A stretch of 27,709 bases of DNA from a virus. Each line of letters begins with the position of its first letter. The first letter of the stretch is position 1. Where the stretch lies: the IMG/VR virus record IMGVR_UViG_3300047089_000014, positions 1 to 27,709 of that record; one strand, 5' to 3'. Both the position numbers and the translations under genes were made by a program. Positions 11,038 to 19,255 of this stretch are shown piece after piece. Under the pieces are notes generated by a model. The model was not told the DNA's origin and did not search any database. It saw only the letters and a list, made by a program, of their open reading frames with translations.

Positions 11038-13397
11038 TCGATGATGATGGCGAAGACATCACGCCAGATGACTCCATCCAAGACGCGATCGAGTGGTATC
11101 ACTTCGTCTGTGACACCGAACACGATCAAGACAAGCAAGAGCAAGAAGCGTTGCAATTCCAGCACGCCGAAGGCGCATGGCCCGATGATGTCAAAGGCCA
11201 GTTCTCCGCACTCGCGCCGAACTCTCCACAGAATCCTACAAATGTTCCGGTTCCAGCTCGGCCCATGCTCTCCGTCGCCTCAGCCGATGAACCGATTCTC
11301 CTTCAGGTCGCGCAGTTCCGACAGGCGCATCTAGCCGTTCGCATCCATCCCGTCAGCGACGACGCGAACGACGAAACCGCGAACATCATCCAGAGCCTCT
11401 ACCAGAACATCGAACGCGACTCTCGCGCCGACATTGCGCGTGGCTGGGCCTACGAACGGGGCTTATGGTGTGGACGAGGCGTCTATCGCGTCAATAAAGT
11501 CTTTGACTCCTACGGCGGTCACGAACTCGATCAGAAGATCACGATTGAACGGATCCTCGACCAGTCCACAGTGAAGCGTGACCCGTATGCCCAGCAGCCC
11601 GACTGGTCAGACGGCACGCGGCTCCAGATCACCGTGCCGATGTCCTTCGGCGCCTACAAAGCCAGGTATCCGAAATCGCGTGTCGGCAAGTTCAGCGATG
11701 CCACATTCGATTCGGAAGTCGAGAACTCAGGCAAGTGGCTGAGCATGGGCACAGACGACAACCGGCGCGTCACGGTCTGCGAAGAATGGCGCGTGGAGAC
11801 GAACGACCGGAAGAAGTCGCTGCTCGATGACCATTCGATGGGATTCGATGATGAAGACTTGCCGGAAGGTCGCACGAAGCTGACCGGCAAGGATGCTCGG
11901 AGCAGCACCGTCACCGAACGGCGCGTCTTCCGTCGTGTCATCAACTACACCGAAGTGCTGGAGCCCGAAGTGGAATGGGACGGGCAATACCTTCCCTTTC
12001 CCACAGCCATCGGGCGCGAACTTCAAGTCACCGATGGACGGCGTTCTTGGTTGGGCATGATCGGGAACGCCAAAGGCGCGATTCGTCTGACGAATTACGC
12101 GGCGACCAATGCCATTCGCATGGCCGCGCTCGAGCCGCGTGCGCCGTTCATCGGTGTTGAAGGTGTCTTTGAAGGCCACGCCGAATGGGGCATGGCGAAC
12201 ATCCGCGACTTCCCCTACCTGGAATACAAGCCGACCGACCTCTCAGGCCGACCAGCGCCTCCCCCACAGCGCAATCAGGTGGACATGAGCCGTCTCGGTC
12301 CATCGATGCAATTGCTGTCGATGGGTAAAGACTTCGTGCAGACGGCAATGGCGACCTACGGGCCGGCGCTCGGCACGCAGACACCGGCACATCGGTCTGG
12401 CAAGGCCATCGAAGCCTTGCAGGGGCAGACGATCAGTGCGAACTCGCCCTATATCGACAACTTCGCCAATATCACGATGACGTATGAGGCGATGATCATT
12501 CTGGACCTGATCCCAAAGGTCTACGACCGTCCGCAGCGCATCGCTAAAATTCTGGATGACAAGAATGTCTCATCGTGGGTGATGCTCAATCATCCCTTCG
12601 TGATGGGTGCGAATGGCCGACCGATCGCACTGCCCTATGAGACGGACCAAGAGAAGGCACAAGCTGATGCGATGGTGAATGACCCGAACCATCCAGCGAA
12701 ACACTACGACCTGACTAAAGGTCGCTACGGCTTAGAAGTGACCATCGGGAAGTCTTACAAGGACAAGCGCGATGAAGCGGTTGGGGAGATGGGGATCATC
12801 CTCCAGGCCGATCCGCAGATGATGCAGATCATCGGGCCGGAATACTTCCGTGAGAAGGGCGAAGCATGGGCGGCTCCCGTTGCAGACCTTCTGGAGAAGC
12901 ACAGGGACCATCAGTTTCCGTGGCTGGCGAAGAATCCGCAGCAAGTGGATCCGATGAAGGTCCAAGCCGAGAACCAGCAATTGAAGCAGCAACTGCAACA
13001 GGCTGGGCAGATCATCCAGACTAAGCAAGTTGAGACGCAGGGCAAAATCGCGGTCACGCAGATTCAGGAACAAGCCGAAACGGCGCGTGACCGTGCGGCG
13101 AATGAGACAAAGATTGCCGTGGCGGAACTCGGTGCAAAGGTGGATCGACTCTCGCTCTTCCTTGAGGAACGCGCACGGCTCGGTATCCAAGGGAACGACA
13201 ACCAGCAAGCGGGATTAGACCGCGCACATGAAGCCGCGATGGCTTCAGGTGACCATCAGGCGCAGATGGCTCAATCTGACCAGCAGCATCAGCAAGCCGT
13301 GGCACAGGCACAGCAGGGAGCCGCTAATACGGCATCGCAGTCCATCCTGGATGCTGCTCAACAACCACAGCCTGAACCGGCAGGAACGACGCAATGA
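11034..13397 (+). CDS. Portal protein, P22-like
   Basis: The 787-residue protein forms the ring through which DNA enters and leaves the head. Its family assignment comes from its length (P22 gp1 is about 725), its place after TerL, and sequence features typical of P22-type portals. These include IERDSRADIARGWAYERGLW near residue 130, YTEVLEPEVEWDGQYLPFP in the middle, and RSGKAIEALQGQ with YEAMIILDLIPKVYDRP before the stem and barrel region. Residues about 640-787 are Gln/Ala-rich with coiled-coil potential, corresponding to the C-terminal helical barrel, which is extended here. It starts at GTG overlapping the upstream stop. No frameshift is seen. Confidence 0.9.
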   Translation: MIDDDGEDITPDDSIQDAIEWYHFVCDTEHDQDKQEQEALQFQHAEGAWPDDVKGQFSALAPNSPQNPTNVPVPARPMLSVASADEPILLQVAQFRQAHLAVRIHPVSDDANDETANIIQSLYQNIERDSRADIARGWAYERGLWCGRGVYRVNKVFDSYGGHELDQKITIERILDQSTVKRDPYAQQPDWSDGTRLQITVPMSFGAYKARYPKSRVGKFSDATFDSEVENSGKWLSMGTDDNRRVTVCEEWRVETNDRKKSLLDDHSMGFDDEDLPEGRTKLTGKDARSSTVTERRVFRRVINYTEVLEPEVEWDGQYLPFPTAIGRELQVTDGRRSWLGMIGNAKGAIRLTNYAATNAIRMAALEPRAPFIGVEGVFEGHAEWGMANIRDFPYLEYKPTDLSGRPAPPPQRNQVDMSRLGPSMQLLSMGKDFVQTAMATYGPALGTQTPAHRSGKAIEALQGQTISANSPYIDNFANITMTYEAMIILDLIPKVYDRPQRIAKILDDKNVSSWVMLNHPFVMGANGRPIALPYETDQEKAQADAMVNDPNHPAKHYDLTKGRYGLEVTIGKSYKDKRDEAVGEMGIILQADPQMMQIIGPEYFREKGEAWAAPVADLLEKHRDHQFPWLAKNPQQVDPMKVQAENQQLKQQLQQAGQIIQTKQVETQGKIAVTQIQEQAETARDRAANETKIAVAELGAKVDRLSLFLEERARLGIQGNDNQQAGLDRAHEAAMASGDHQAQMAQSDQQHQQAVAQAQQGAANTASQSILDAAQQPQPEPAGTTQ

Positions 13398-13738
13398 CCG
13401 ACATTCCTCGGCTCCATGCGGAGGCAGACTACGAGAAGCTCTATGCGGAACTCCGCGCCCATGTGCGCGTGATGGGCGATGCTCCAGATGCACAGTCTCT
13501 GCGGGAATGCCCACGACTCTCAACAGAACATGGGCTAGTTCTATGGGAACTCGCAAATATACTCACAGCGTTTGCGAATATTTATGATCTATCGAATGAT
13601 GATGTGCTGCAAGCCTTCTCAACGTTCACCTATTTTGTGATGCTGAAATATGCGCCCAGAGACGCGGCACATTCAATGATCTTGTCAGCACTGCTCAATG
13701 CTCGCGATGTATACGCTCCGAAAAAAGTGAAGCCATGA
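13394..13738 (+). CDS. Helical hypothetical protein
   Basis: The 114-residue product starts MTDIPRLHAEADYEKLYAEL and is predicted mostly helical, with hydrophobic helices around LVLWELANILTAFANIYDLS and TYFVMLKYA. It overlaps the portal gene and the next gene by four bases each. It is not recognised. Its place in the packaging block suggests a role in head assembly, but this is based on position only. Confidence 0.55.
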   Translation: MTDIPRLHAEADYEKLYAELRAHVRVMGDAPDAQSLRECPRLSTEHGLVLWELANILTAFANIYDLSNDDVLQAFSTFTYFVMLKYAPRDAAHSMILSALLNARDVYAPKKVKP

Positions 13739-13935
13739 CAGATAGACTTGCCTCCTGCCGTAAATCTCCCAGTGGTAAACACGATCGGATGGCCTACACC
13801 ATCAATGGGAAGACATCCTGTCGCTATTGCGGACGCATCGCACGGTATTCAGCGGTGCTGGATGCCTACCACTGGACGCTGGAAGTCGTGGGGAAGGATC
13901 CAGAACCATTTGACGGCACGGCAACTCAGGTGTAG
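13735..13935 (+). CDS. Small CxxC protein
   Basis: The 66-residue product starts MTDRLASCRKSPSGKHDRMA and has CRYC near residue 29 with flanking Lys, Arg and Tyr. One additional Cys near residue 8 could add a third ligand. It starts with ATGA overlap and ends 17 bp before the next gene. That gap contains a single copy of the leader box sequence (TAGTATCCAC, 13933-13942). No function is recognised. Confidence 0.5.
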   Translation: MTDRLASCRKSPSGKHDRMAYTINGKTSCRYCGRIARYSAVLDAYHWTLEVVGKDPEPFDGTATQV

Positions 13936-13952
13936 TATCCACGGAGTAATTC

Positions 13953-14159
13953 ATGCCAGCTAAATCGAGGGCACAGCAAAGATTGATGCAAGCGGCAGAG
14001 CATGGGGCGCAGTTCCCGATGGCTCAGAAGATCCGTTCTACGATGACGCACCAACAGATGCATGATTTCGCTGTAGGGAGCGAAAAAGGCAAGCCACAAC
14101 ACGTCTCGCATCCGCATCGCAATCTTGGCGCGTATCTCCACAAAGCGAAGGGCAAGTAG
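13953..14159 (+). CDS. DUF3008-like small protein with shared C-terminal tail
   Basis: The 68-residue product starts MPAKSRAQQRLMQAAEHGAQ, which is the hallmark of DUF3008 proteins, followed by a helix ending in QQMHDFA. The last 16 residues (HPHRNLGAYLHKAKGK) are almost identical to the end of the next gene's product although the codons differ. Basic residues dominate, so a nucleic-acid-binding or head-internal role is possible. A good ribosome site (GGAG, 13943-13946) precedes the ATG. The next gene starts on the adjacent base. Confidence 0.65.
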   Translation: MPAKSRAQQRLMQAAEHGAQFPMAQKIRSTMTHQQMHDFAVGSEKGKPQHVSHPHRNLGAYLHKAKGK

Positions 14160-14396
14160 ATGGCGAAACTGACCGCCAGGACTCGCGCAGCCATTCCGAC
14201 CGCAAAATTTGCTGGCCCGAATCGCAGTTTCCCGATTCAGGATGCCTCGCATGCTCGCGCTGCGCTCTCGATGGCGCACTATGCGTCCAATCCGGGCTCG
14301 ATCAAAGCCGCAGTGCATCGCGCCTACCCGAGTATCGGCACGCAGCACCCACACAAGAACCTCGGCGCGTATTTGCATAAGGCCAAGGGCAAGTGA
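14160..14396 (+). CDS. DUF6582-like small protein with shared C-terminal tail
   Basis: The 78-residue product starts MAKLTARTRAAIPTAKFAGP and continues with SFPIQDASHARAALS. That pattern belongs to small phage proteins related to DUF6582, which often lie near capsid genes. The C-terminal HPHKNLGAYLHKAKGK repeats the tail of the preceding gene with a single Arg/Lys change. Only the tail is shared; the N-terminal parts are unrelated. It overlaps the next gene by GTGA. The function is not established, but the shared tail implies a common binding partner, perhaps a capsid component. Confidence 0.65.
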   Translation: MAKLTARTRAAIPTAKFAGPNRSFPIQDASHARAALSMAHYASNPGSIKAAVHRAYPSIGTQHPHKNLGAYLHKAKGK

Positions 14397-14677
14397 AGAC
14401 AGCTCTCCTCTTGGTTTCACTGATTGCCATCGAACGAGCGACCGGAGAGCGTGTCGTGGCGTGGCAGTGGGATGGGCACGACGAGACATCCCTGCGCGAA
14501 CTGATGCTTGATACGCCCTACGAGATTGACGGTGACCTTGTGGTATTCCATGTGGGCGAAGATGGGAATCGCATTGTCATGCGTCCAGACACCTACATCG
14601 TCAGCGGTCCACAGCAGGGCATGTTTCGGACCTTCACCATGCTGGACTTCGATGCCGCGTTCGCTGGGGAACGCTAA
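14393..14677 (+). CDS. Hypothetical protein before scaffold
   Basis: The 94-residue product starts MKTALLLVSLIAIERATGER. The hydrophobic start is short and could be a strand rather than a signal. Strand-like segments follow (ERVVAWQWDGHD, DLVVFHVGEDGNRIVM), suggesting a compact beta-rich fold. It starts at GTG with a GTGA overlap and its TAA overlaps the scaffold ATG by one base. No family is recognised. Confidence 0.55.
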   Translation: MKTALLLVSLIAIERATGERVVAWQWDGHDETSLRELMLDTPYEIDGDLVVFHVGEDGNRIVMRPDTYIVSGPQQGMFRTFTMLDFDAAFAGER

Positions 14678-15621
14678 TGGCAGACGAACAGGTTGAAGCG
14701 CCGGTCGCAGAGCCTGAAGAATCGCTCAGTGACTTCGTAGCGCGTGAGAATGCGCTCGAGCGCGGCGATCCAGAGCCTGAACCGGAACCGACGCCAGAAC
14801 CTGAGCCAGAACCCGAACCTGCCGCGACGACTGCGACGACCGAACCGAAGGTCGATAAGCGCACCAAAGAAGGTCGTAAACTCACCATCCAACAGGAAAT
14901 CGATGCGCTCACAGCCGCGAAACATGAGGCGAAGCGCGAACTCGAAGCTCACCAAGCCGAACTTGCCCGACTGCGGTCGGAGCCACGCACACCACAGCCC
15001 CAGGCGCGAACAGATCCTCAACCTGCAACGGCGCCTCCGACTGATGCTGAACCCGCACTGACCGACTTTATGAAGCTCCCGGACGGGACCGCGAATCCCG
15101 ATCCGTATAGTTCATGGGTCTTCGCCAAAGCGGCATGGATCAGTCGCCAGGAATACGGCAAGATCGCGCAGCAGACCGAAGCGCAGCGCCATCAGGCGGT
15201 AGTCGGCCAGACATGGGCCGGAAAACTGGCAGAGATTCGCCAGCGTGTGCCAGACATCGACCAGCGGTTGAGCCAGACACCGATTGACCAGCGGGTGTGG
15301 CCGTTCCTCCAGAACCACGCACAGGGTCCAGAAATCGCGGAATACCTCTCGCAGAATGTCCCGGAAGCTCGGGCTCTCCTCGGCCTGCACCCGATCGATC
15401 AGATCGGACGAATTGGGGAAATCGTCGGCAAGTTATCTGCGCGGTCTGCTGTTGCCCCTGCGGCTCAACGCAAACCGCCCGTTGTGAGTTCTGCGAAACC
15501 TCCCATCCAGCCGCTGGGAACTTCGCCCGTAGCCACTGCTCCTGATCCCGGTGATGACGAACCGTTTTCCGCCTTCTATGCGCGGGAAAACAAAGCCGAG
15601 AGCAAACGAGGGGTGCGCTAA
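14677..15621 (+). CDS. Scaffolding protein
   Basis: The 314-residue protein sits between portal and coat, where P22-type phages encode their internal scaffold (P22 gp8 is about 303). It is highly charged: an acidic Glu-Pro repeat at about residues 31-48, helical coiled-coil character at 69-97, and a Gln/Arg-rich middle. The motif S-x-F-x-A-R-E-N occurs at both ends, residues 18-25 and 298-305. This could be a coat or portal contact point. The C-terminal segment is followed by basic residues (ESKRGVR), reminiscent of the P22 scaffold coat-binding end. The start shares one base with the previous stop. Assignment rests mainly on position and composition. Confidence 0.75.
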   Translation: MADEQVEAPVAEPEESLSDFVARENALERGDPEPEPEPTPEPEPEPEPAATTATTEPKVDKRTKEGRKLTIQQEIDALTAAKHEAKRELEAHQAELARLRSEPRTPQPQARTDPQPATAPPTDAEPALTDFMKLPDGTANPDPYSSWVFAKAAWISRQEYGKIAQQTEAQRHQAVVGQTWAGKLAEIRQRVPDIDQRLSQTPIDQRVWPFLQNHAQGPEIAEYLSQNVPEARALLGLHPIDQIGRIGEIVGKLSARSAVAPAAQRKPPVVSSAKPPIQPLGTSPVATAPDPGDDEPFSAFYARENKAESKRGVR

Positions 15622-15633
15622 TGCGAGTTCCGA

Positions 15634-16875
15634 ATGCCGAATACACTTGCGACACCCTCATGGGTGACGAAGGACACTGCTAGAGGCTACCTGAACGACC
15701 TGACGTTCCTGAGCAACGTCAACCGGACCTACGACGATCAGTACATGCAGGCGGGAGCTGTGGTTGGTAACACGGTGAACGCGAGACTGCCCCAGCGTTT
15801 CACGGTGACTGACGGACAGGCGCTGCAGGTACAGAACATCTTCGATCAGACTGTTCCGATCACGCTCACAAATCAAAAAAACGTCGCGACGAGTTACTCA
15901 AGCGCACAGGCGACGACTGAGATTCAGTTCATCCGTGAGCGGTATACCAAACCCGCTGCGGAAGCCCTTGCGAGTGCCTCTGAAGTGTTGGCGTTTCAGG
16001 CGGTCTACCGGGACATCTACTCGTCAGTCGGCACGCCTGGGACGACGCCAAATGCCACGCTGACCTATCTGCAGGCTGGCACCAAACTCACGGACCTCGC
16101 GACTCCGCTCAAGGGCCGCGTGGCCTGTTTGGATCCGCTCGCGATGCAGACCATCGCGAATGCGACTTACACGCAATTCAATCCACAGAGTTCCGTAAGT
16201 TCCTTCTGGAAGGAAGGCCAGTTCTCGGGAATGAACCTCGGCGTCTCCGAGTGGTATCAGGATCCGGTCACGCCGACGCATACGACTGGTTCATGGACAT
16301 CGACGGCGACTCCGACCGTGAACGGCGCGAACCAGACTGGTTCGACGCTGAACACGCAGGCATGGGCCTCCGGTTCCACGACGTTGAACAAGGGCGACAT
16401 CATCGTGCTTGATGCGGTCAACAGCGTGAACCCGCTGTCCTATGCGAGCAACGGACGCCTCCAGCAGTTCGTGGTGACGGCGACGACCTCAGACAGCAGC
16501 GGCAATATGACCGCTCTGCCGATTAGCCCGTCCATCATCACCTCTGGTCAGTTGCAGACGGTGGACGCTTCGCCAGCCTCTGGCGCCGGCATCACGGTGC
16601 TCGGAGCCTCCTCGAAGACTTCTGGCACGCTCGTCGCGACGGCTTCACGTCAGTCATTCGTTTACCATCCAGACGCCTTCGCGTTCGTCATGGCCGACTT
16701 GAAGAAGCCTGGCGCTGGTGCGAATAGCTACTCGGTGCAGGACAAGACGCTGGGCATTTCCATCCGGTATGTCGAGCAGTATCAGATTGGCACCGACCAG
16801 AATCCCAATCGTATGGACATTCTGATCGGCGCGGCCACTCTTCAGGCACGTCTGGCGTGCAGAGTGTGGGGTTAA
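15634..16875 (+). CDS. Major capsid (coat) protein, P22 gp5-like
   Basis: The 413-residue protein begins MPNTLATPSWVTKDTARGYL, and the order N-terminal arm, NVNRTYDDQY, GNTVNARLPQRFTV, VPITLTNQKN and FIRERYTKPA is typical of P22-type HK97-fold coats. Residues about 210-325 contain an inserted domain with Thr/Gly-rich loops (SGSTTLNKGDIIVLDAV, NGRLQQFVVTATTS), corresponding to the P22 I-domain. The C-terminus ends in SIRYVEQYQIGTDQNPNRMD, the conserved final strand region. P22 coat is about 430 residues, so the protein is complete. An out-of-frame ATG at 15621 with a better-placed ribosome site precedes its start and may affect translation. Confidence 0.92.
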   Translation: MPNTLATPSWVTKDTARGYLNDLTFLSNVNRTYDDQYMQAGAVVGNTVNARLPQRFTVTDGQALQVQNIFDQTVPITLTNQKNVATSYSSAQATTEIQFIRERYTKPAAEALASASEVLAFQAVYRDIYSSVGTPGTTPNATLTYLQAGTKLTDLATPLKGRVACLDPLAMQTIANATYTQFNPQSSVSSFWKEGQFSGMNLGVSEWYQDPVTPTHTTGSWTSTATPTVNGANQTGSTLNTQAWASGSTTLNKGDIIVLDAVNSVNPLSYASNGRLQQFVVTATTSDSSGNMTALPISPSIITSGQLQTVDASPASGAGITVLGASSKTSGTLVATASRQSFVYHPDAFAFVMADLKKPGAGANSYSVQDKTLGISIRYVEQYQIGTDQNPNRMDILIGAATLQARLACRVWG

Positions 16876-16879
16876 TCAC

Positions 16880-17515
16880 ATGGCACTTGCCACAACGACT
16901 CTTTCCGCGACGATCACGGCACTCGATACCAACATCGTCGTGGCGTCAGCCGCGAGTGTGTCGGCTGGACGATTGGTGCTGATCGATCAGGAAGTGATGC
17001 AGGTCGCGCAGAACTACTCGACTGGCACCACGATTCCTGTGCTGCGTGGACGCGATGGTTCCAAATCGTCCGCGCATTTTCTGACCGCCGCCGTCACGCA
17101 CGGACTGGCGTCAGACTTTGCCCTGCCGTCTCCGCAACAGAACGTGACCTATTCGGTAGGCCGTCCTGTCGTCATGGCGAGCATCACGACGACCTCAACG
17201 AGTTTAGTTCTGCCCACGGCTGGACAGGACATGCGCGTGGTCATCAATCTCGCGACAGCAGCCTCCATTACCGTGCCTGTTCCGACGAAGGACATGGACG
17301 GCACGGAACTGTGGATCGTCAGCAGCACGGTGGCTGCGCACGTCGTCACCTTCACTGGTGGGCTCGGTGGTGTGGGCTCAGGCTATACCGCACTGACTGC
17401 CGCAACGGGCGCTCAGATGTGCATTCATGTGATGGCCTGTAACGGCACTTGGAACATTCCGTCTGCGCCGGCATGGACGGGCACGGTGACGAAGGTCACT
17501 GGAGGTATCGCGTAA
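16880..17515 (+). CDS. Virion structural protein with Gly-rich beta fold
   Basis: The 211-residue protein lies directly after the coat gene. Its N-terminal domain (about 5-75) has the pattern DTNIVVAS, IDQEVMQV, VLRGRDGS and H, which is repeated in the product of the gene at 18232. Residues about 90-211 are strand-rich and end with a W-containing segment, like many tail-fibre or head-decoration domains. No catalytic site is visible. It probably sits on the virion surface. The gene is 4 bp after the coat stop and shares a base with the next start. Confidence 0.65.
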   Translation: MALATTTLSATITALDTNIVVASAASVSAGRLVLIDQEVMQVAQNYSTGTTIPVLRGRDGSKSSAHFLTAAVTHGLASDFALPSPQQNVTYSVGRPVVMASITTTSTSLVLPTAGQDMRVVINLATAASITVPVPTKDMDGTELWIVSSTVAAHVVTFTGGLGGVGSGYTALTAATGAQMCIHVMACNGTWNIPSAPAWTGTVTKVTGGIA

Positions 17516-18231
17516 TGGCTGTCGCAAAAGCACGCCCCACAGGGTCAGCCGACAGCGCGACTGTCGCGACTCCGACGCGCACCGGCAAATATGCCGAGGC
17601 GGCGATTCTGCCGTATGGCATTGGTCGCGTCTCTCTGGCGGATGAAGGTTCCTACTTCGTCTGTCAGAACGCCACGGTGGGCACGCAGCTCACCGGCCAC
17701 GTCGCGCCGGCCATAGCTGACACGAATACCAAATCCATCATCCACATGTTCAACGCTGGACCTACGGATATGTATTTGGACTATATCGTGCTCACGACCG
17801 TCGTCGCGAACGCTTCGGCCACGGCAGTCGATTTCCTGGCATGGACCGACTCGAAGGGAGCGACCGGCCTCACGTCAGGAGGGACAGCCTCTGTGGCTGT
17901 CAATACGCGCTCAAACTCGACGGCTGGAACTGCGGTCACGTTGACGGCTGGCGCGTGCGTCACGGCCCCGCTCACGAACGTCAAGAAGGTGCTTCAGCGC
18001 ACCGTCAAGCCTTACATCGGCGTGGCGCTGGACTCCTACTCGTTCGTCTTCGGCAATGGCGCATGGGCTCCGACCGGCTATGCCCTCATCACCGCTGTGA
18101 CGAATACGATCACGTCATGCGCTCCGATCGTCATCGCGTCTGGCGGAAACTTCTACTTCGTCCAGACTGGTCCTAGCGGTGCGACTACCGCGATGACATT
18201 TGAATATGAGTGCGGGTGGTGGGAGCGGTAA
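17515..18231 (+). CDS. Virion structural protein, beta-rich
   Basis: The 238-residue product starts MAVAKARPTGSADSATVATP and is rich in Thr, Val, Ala and Gly with alternating strand patterns (MYLDYIVLTTVVANASA, YLDY aromatic edge). It ends in MTFEYECGWWER. Similar endings with a strand and glutamate occur in two later proteins of the block (19256 and 20045), so they may be relatives. A GGAGG ribosome site precedes the start at 17515, which also overlaps the previous TAA. Likely a decoration or fibre protein. Confidence 0.65.
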   Translation: MAVAKARPTGSADSATVATPTRTGKYAEAAILPYGIGRVSLADEGSYFVCQNATVGTQLTGHVAPAIADTNTKSIIHMFNAGPTDMYLDYIVLTTVVANASATAVDFLAWTDSKGATGLTSGGTASVAVNTRSNSTAGTAVTLTAGACVTAPLTNVKKVLQRTVKPYIGVALDSYSFVFGNGAWAPTGYALITAVTNTITSCAPIVIASGGNFYFVQTGPSGATTAMTFEYECGWWER

Positions 18232-18687
18232 ATGTCCACGCCCACGATCGCGCTCGCGAGCACGACGTTCACGCAGCCTGTTCTGGCGGGAGACACGATT
18301 GTGTATCTCGCCAGCACGGCTGGCATCATTCGCAACAGCGTGCTCTATGCTGGCGCTGAAGCCTTCGATGTGGAATACATCGACACCATCAACAGCGGTG
18401 TCCATGTGCGTCGTGGCTATGAAGGCACAGCCACGCGGATGCATTCTCCGCTTGAGACGGTCTGGATTGCATTACCGAATCAACTGTATCAGTCTGATCC
18501 GGTAGGCGTGCCGCCACTTGGCGTCTATGTCCTGCCGCACATCAACGTCTTGAACGGCAATGTCTGGACCGTGCAGGGTAATGAGAGCGGAGACGGAGCG
18601 CAGGACCGTTCATGGCAGTTGGTCACGAACATCCAGTATCCGGGTCCGCTCGGCGTCAGGCAATACAACCTGACGACGCCTGTTTAG
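18232..18687 (+). CDS. Virion structural protein related to the 16880 product
   Basis: The 151-residue product starts MSTPTIALASTTFTQPVLAG. Its first 78 residues align with the first 75 of the 16880 product, including AGDTIVYLAS, GAEAFDVEYID and VRRGYEGTATRMH. The rest is Asn/Gly/Tyr-rich and ends in a Tyr/Asn-containing strand. It starts on the base after the previous stop. A structural role on the virion is likely; the shared domain suggests that both dock on the same site. Confidence 0.65.
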   Translation: MSTPTIALASTTFTQPVLAGDTIVYLASTAGIIRNSVLYAGAEAFDVEYIDTINSGVHVRRGYEGTATRMHSPLETVWIALPNQLYQSDPVGVPPLGVYVLPHINVLNGNVWTVQGNESGDGAQDRSWQLVTNIQYPGPLGVRQYNLTTPV

Positions 18688-18697
18688 AAGAGGAACC

Positions 18698-19252
18698 ATG
18701 ATCATTCACAATCCTTCAGGGGCAACATCTGAAGAACTTCGCAAGTGGGAACAGCACAACACCATTTATGCGATGACTCCAGACGGTGACTTCAAGCCTG
18801 GCAATCCCTACGTCTTCAGGCCATATCCGAAGATGCTGTTCATGGCGAAGACGAATCCGAAGACTGGCAAGATGTCTGTCGGAGAAGTCCAGCCTGCACC
18901 GTGGCTCTACACGAACATGCAGGACTTGGAGCGTGACACGAACTTCGTGGAAGGCTTCAACCGGCAGTGCCAGAAGATCGTCCAGAATGAGGATGAAGAT
19001 CTGAAGGCGCAGGGTCAGGGGTGGTGCGAGAAGCAGGACGAGGCGCTGAGGCGAGCGGAGAAGCACTATGAGGACATGGCTGAAGAAGCCGCTCGCGTGC
19101 ATTATCAGGTCGCACGCATGGGCGAGAAGGCTCGAGCCGAGTTCAAGGAAGCGGATGCTTCGACCAGCCAGCACATCCTTGACGTGAAGCCGAAGCGGAA
19201 GCGTGGCCGACCGGCGAAGGGCGTGAAACCCGTCGAGATTTCGGCGGAATAG
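18698..19252 (+). CDS. Basic coiled-coil protein with an AT-hook-like tail
   Basis: The 184-residue product starts MIIHNPSGATSEELRKWEQH. A folded part of about 90 residues is followed by an amphipathic helix (residues 95-150, QGQGWCEKQDEALRRAEKHY at its start), then the tail KPKRKRGRPAKGVKP at about 164-178. The RGRP core with flanking basics is like an AT-hook, so DNA binding in the head or tail is possible. It has a good ribosome site (AGAGGA) and a 10-bp upstream gap. The family is not recognised. Confidence 0.6.
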   Translation: MIIHNPSGATSEELRKWEQHNTIYAMTPDGDFKPGNPYVFRPYPKMLFMAKTNPKTGKMSVGEVQPAPWLYTNMQDLERDTNFVEGFNRQCQKIVQNEDEDLKAQGQGWCEKQDEALRRAEKHYEDMAEEAARVHYQVARMGEKARAEFKEADASTSQHILDVKPKRKRGRPAKGVKPVEISAE

Positions 19253-19255
19253 CCG

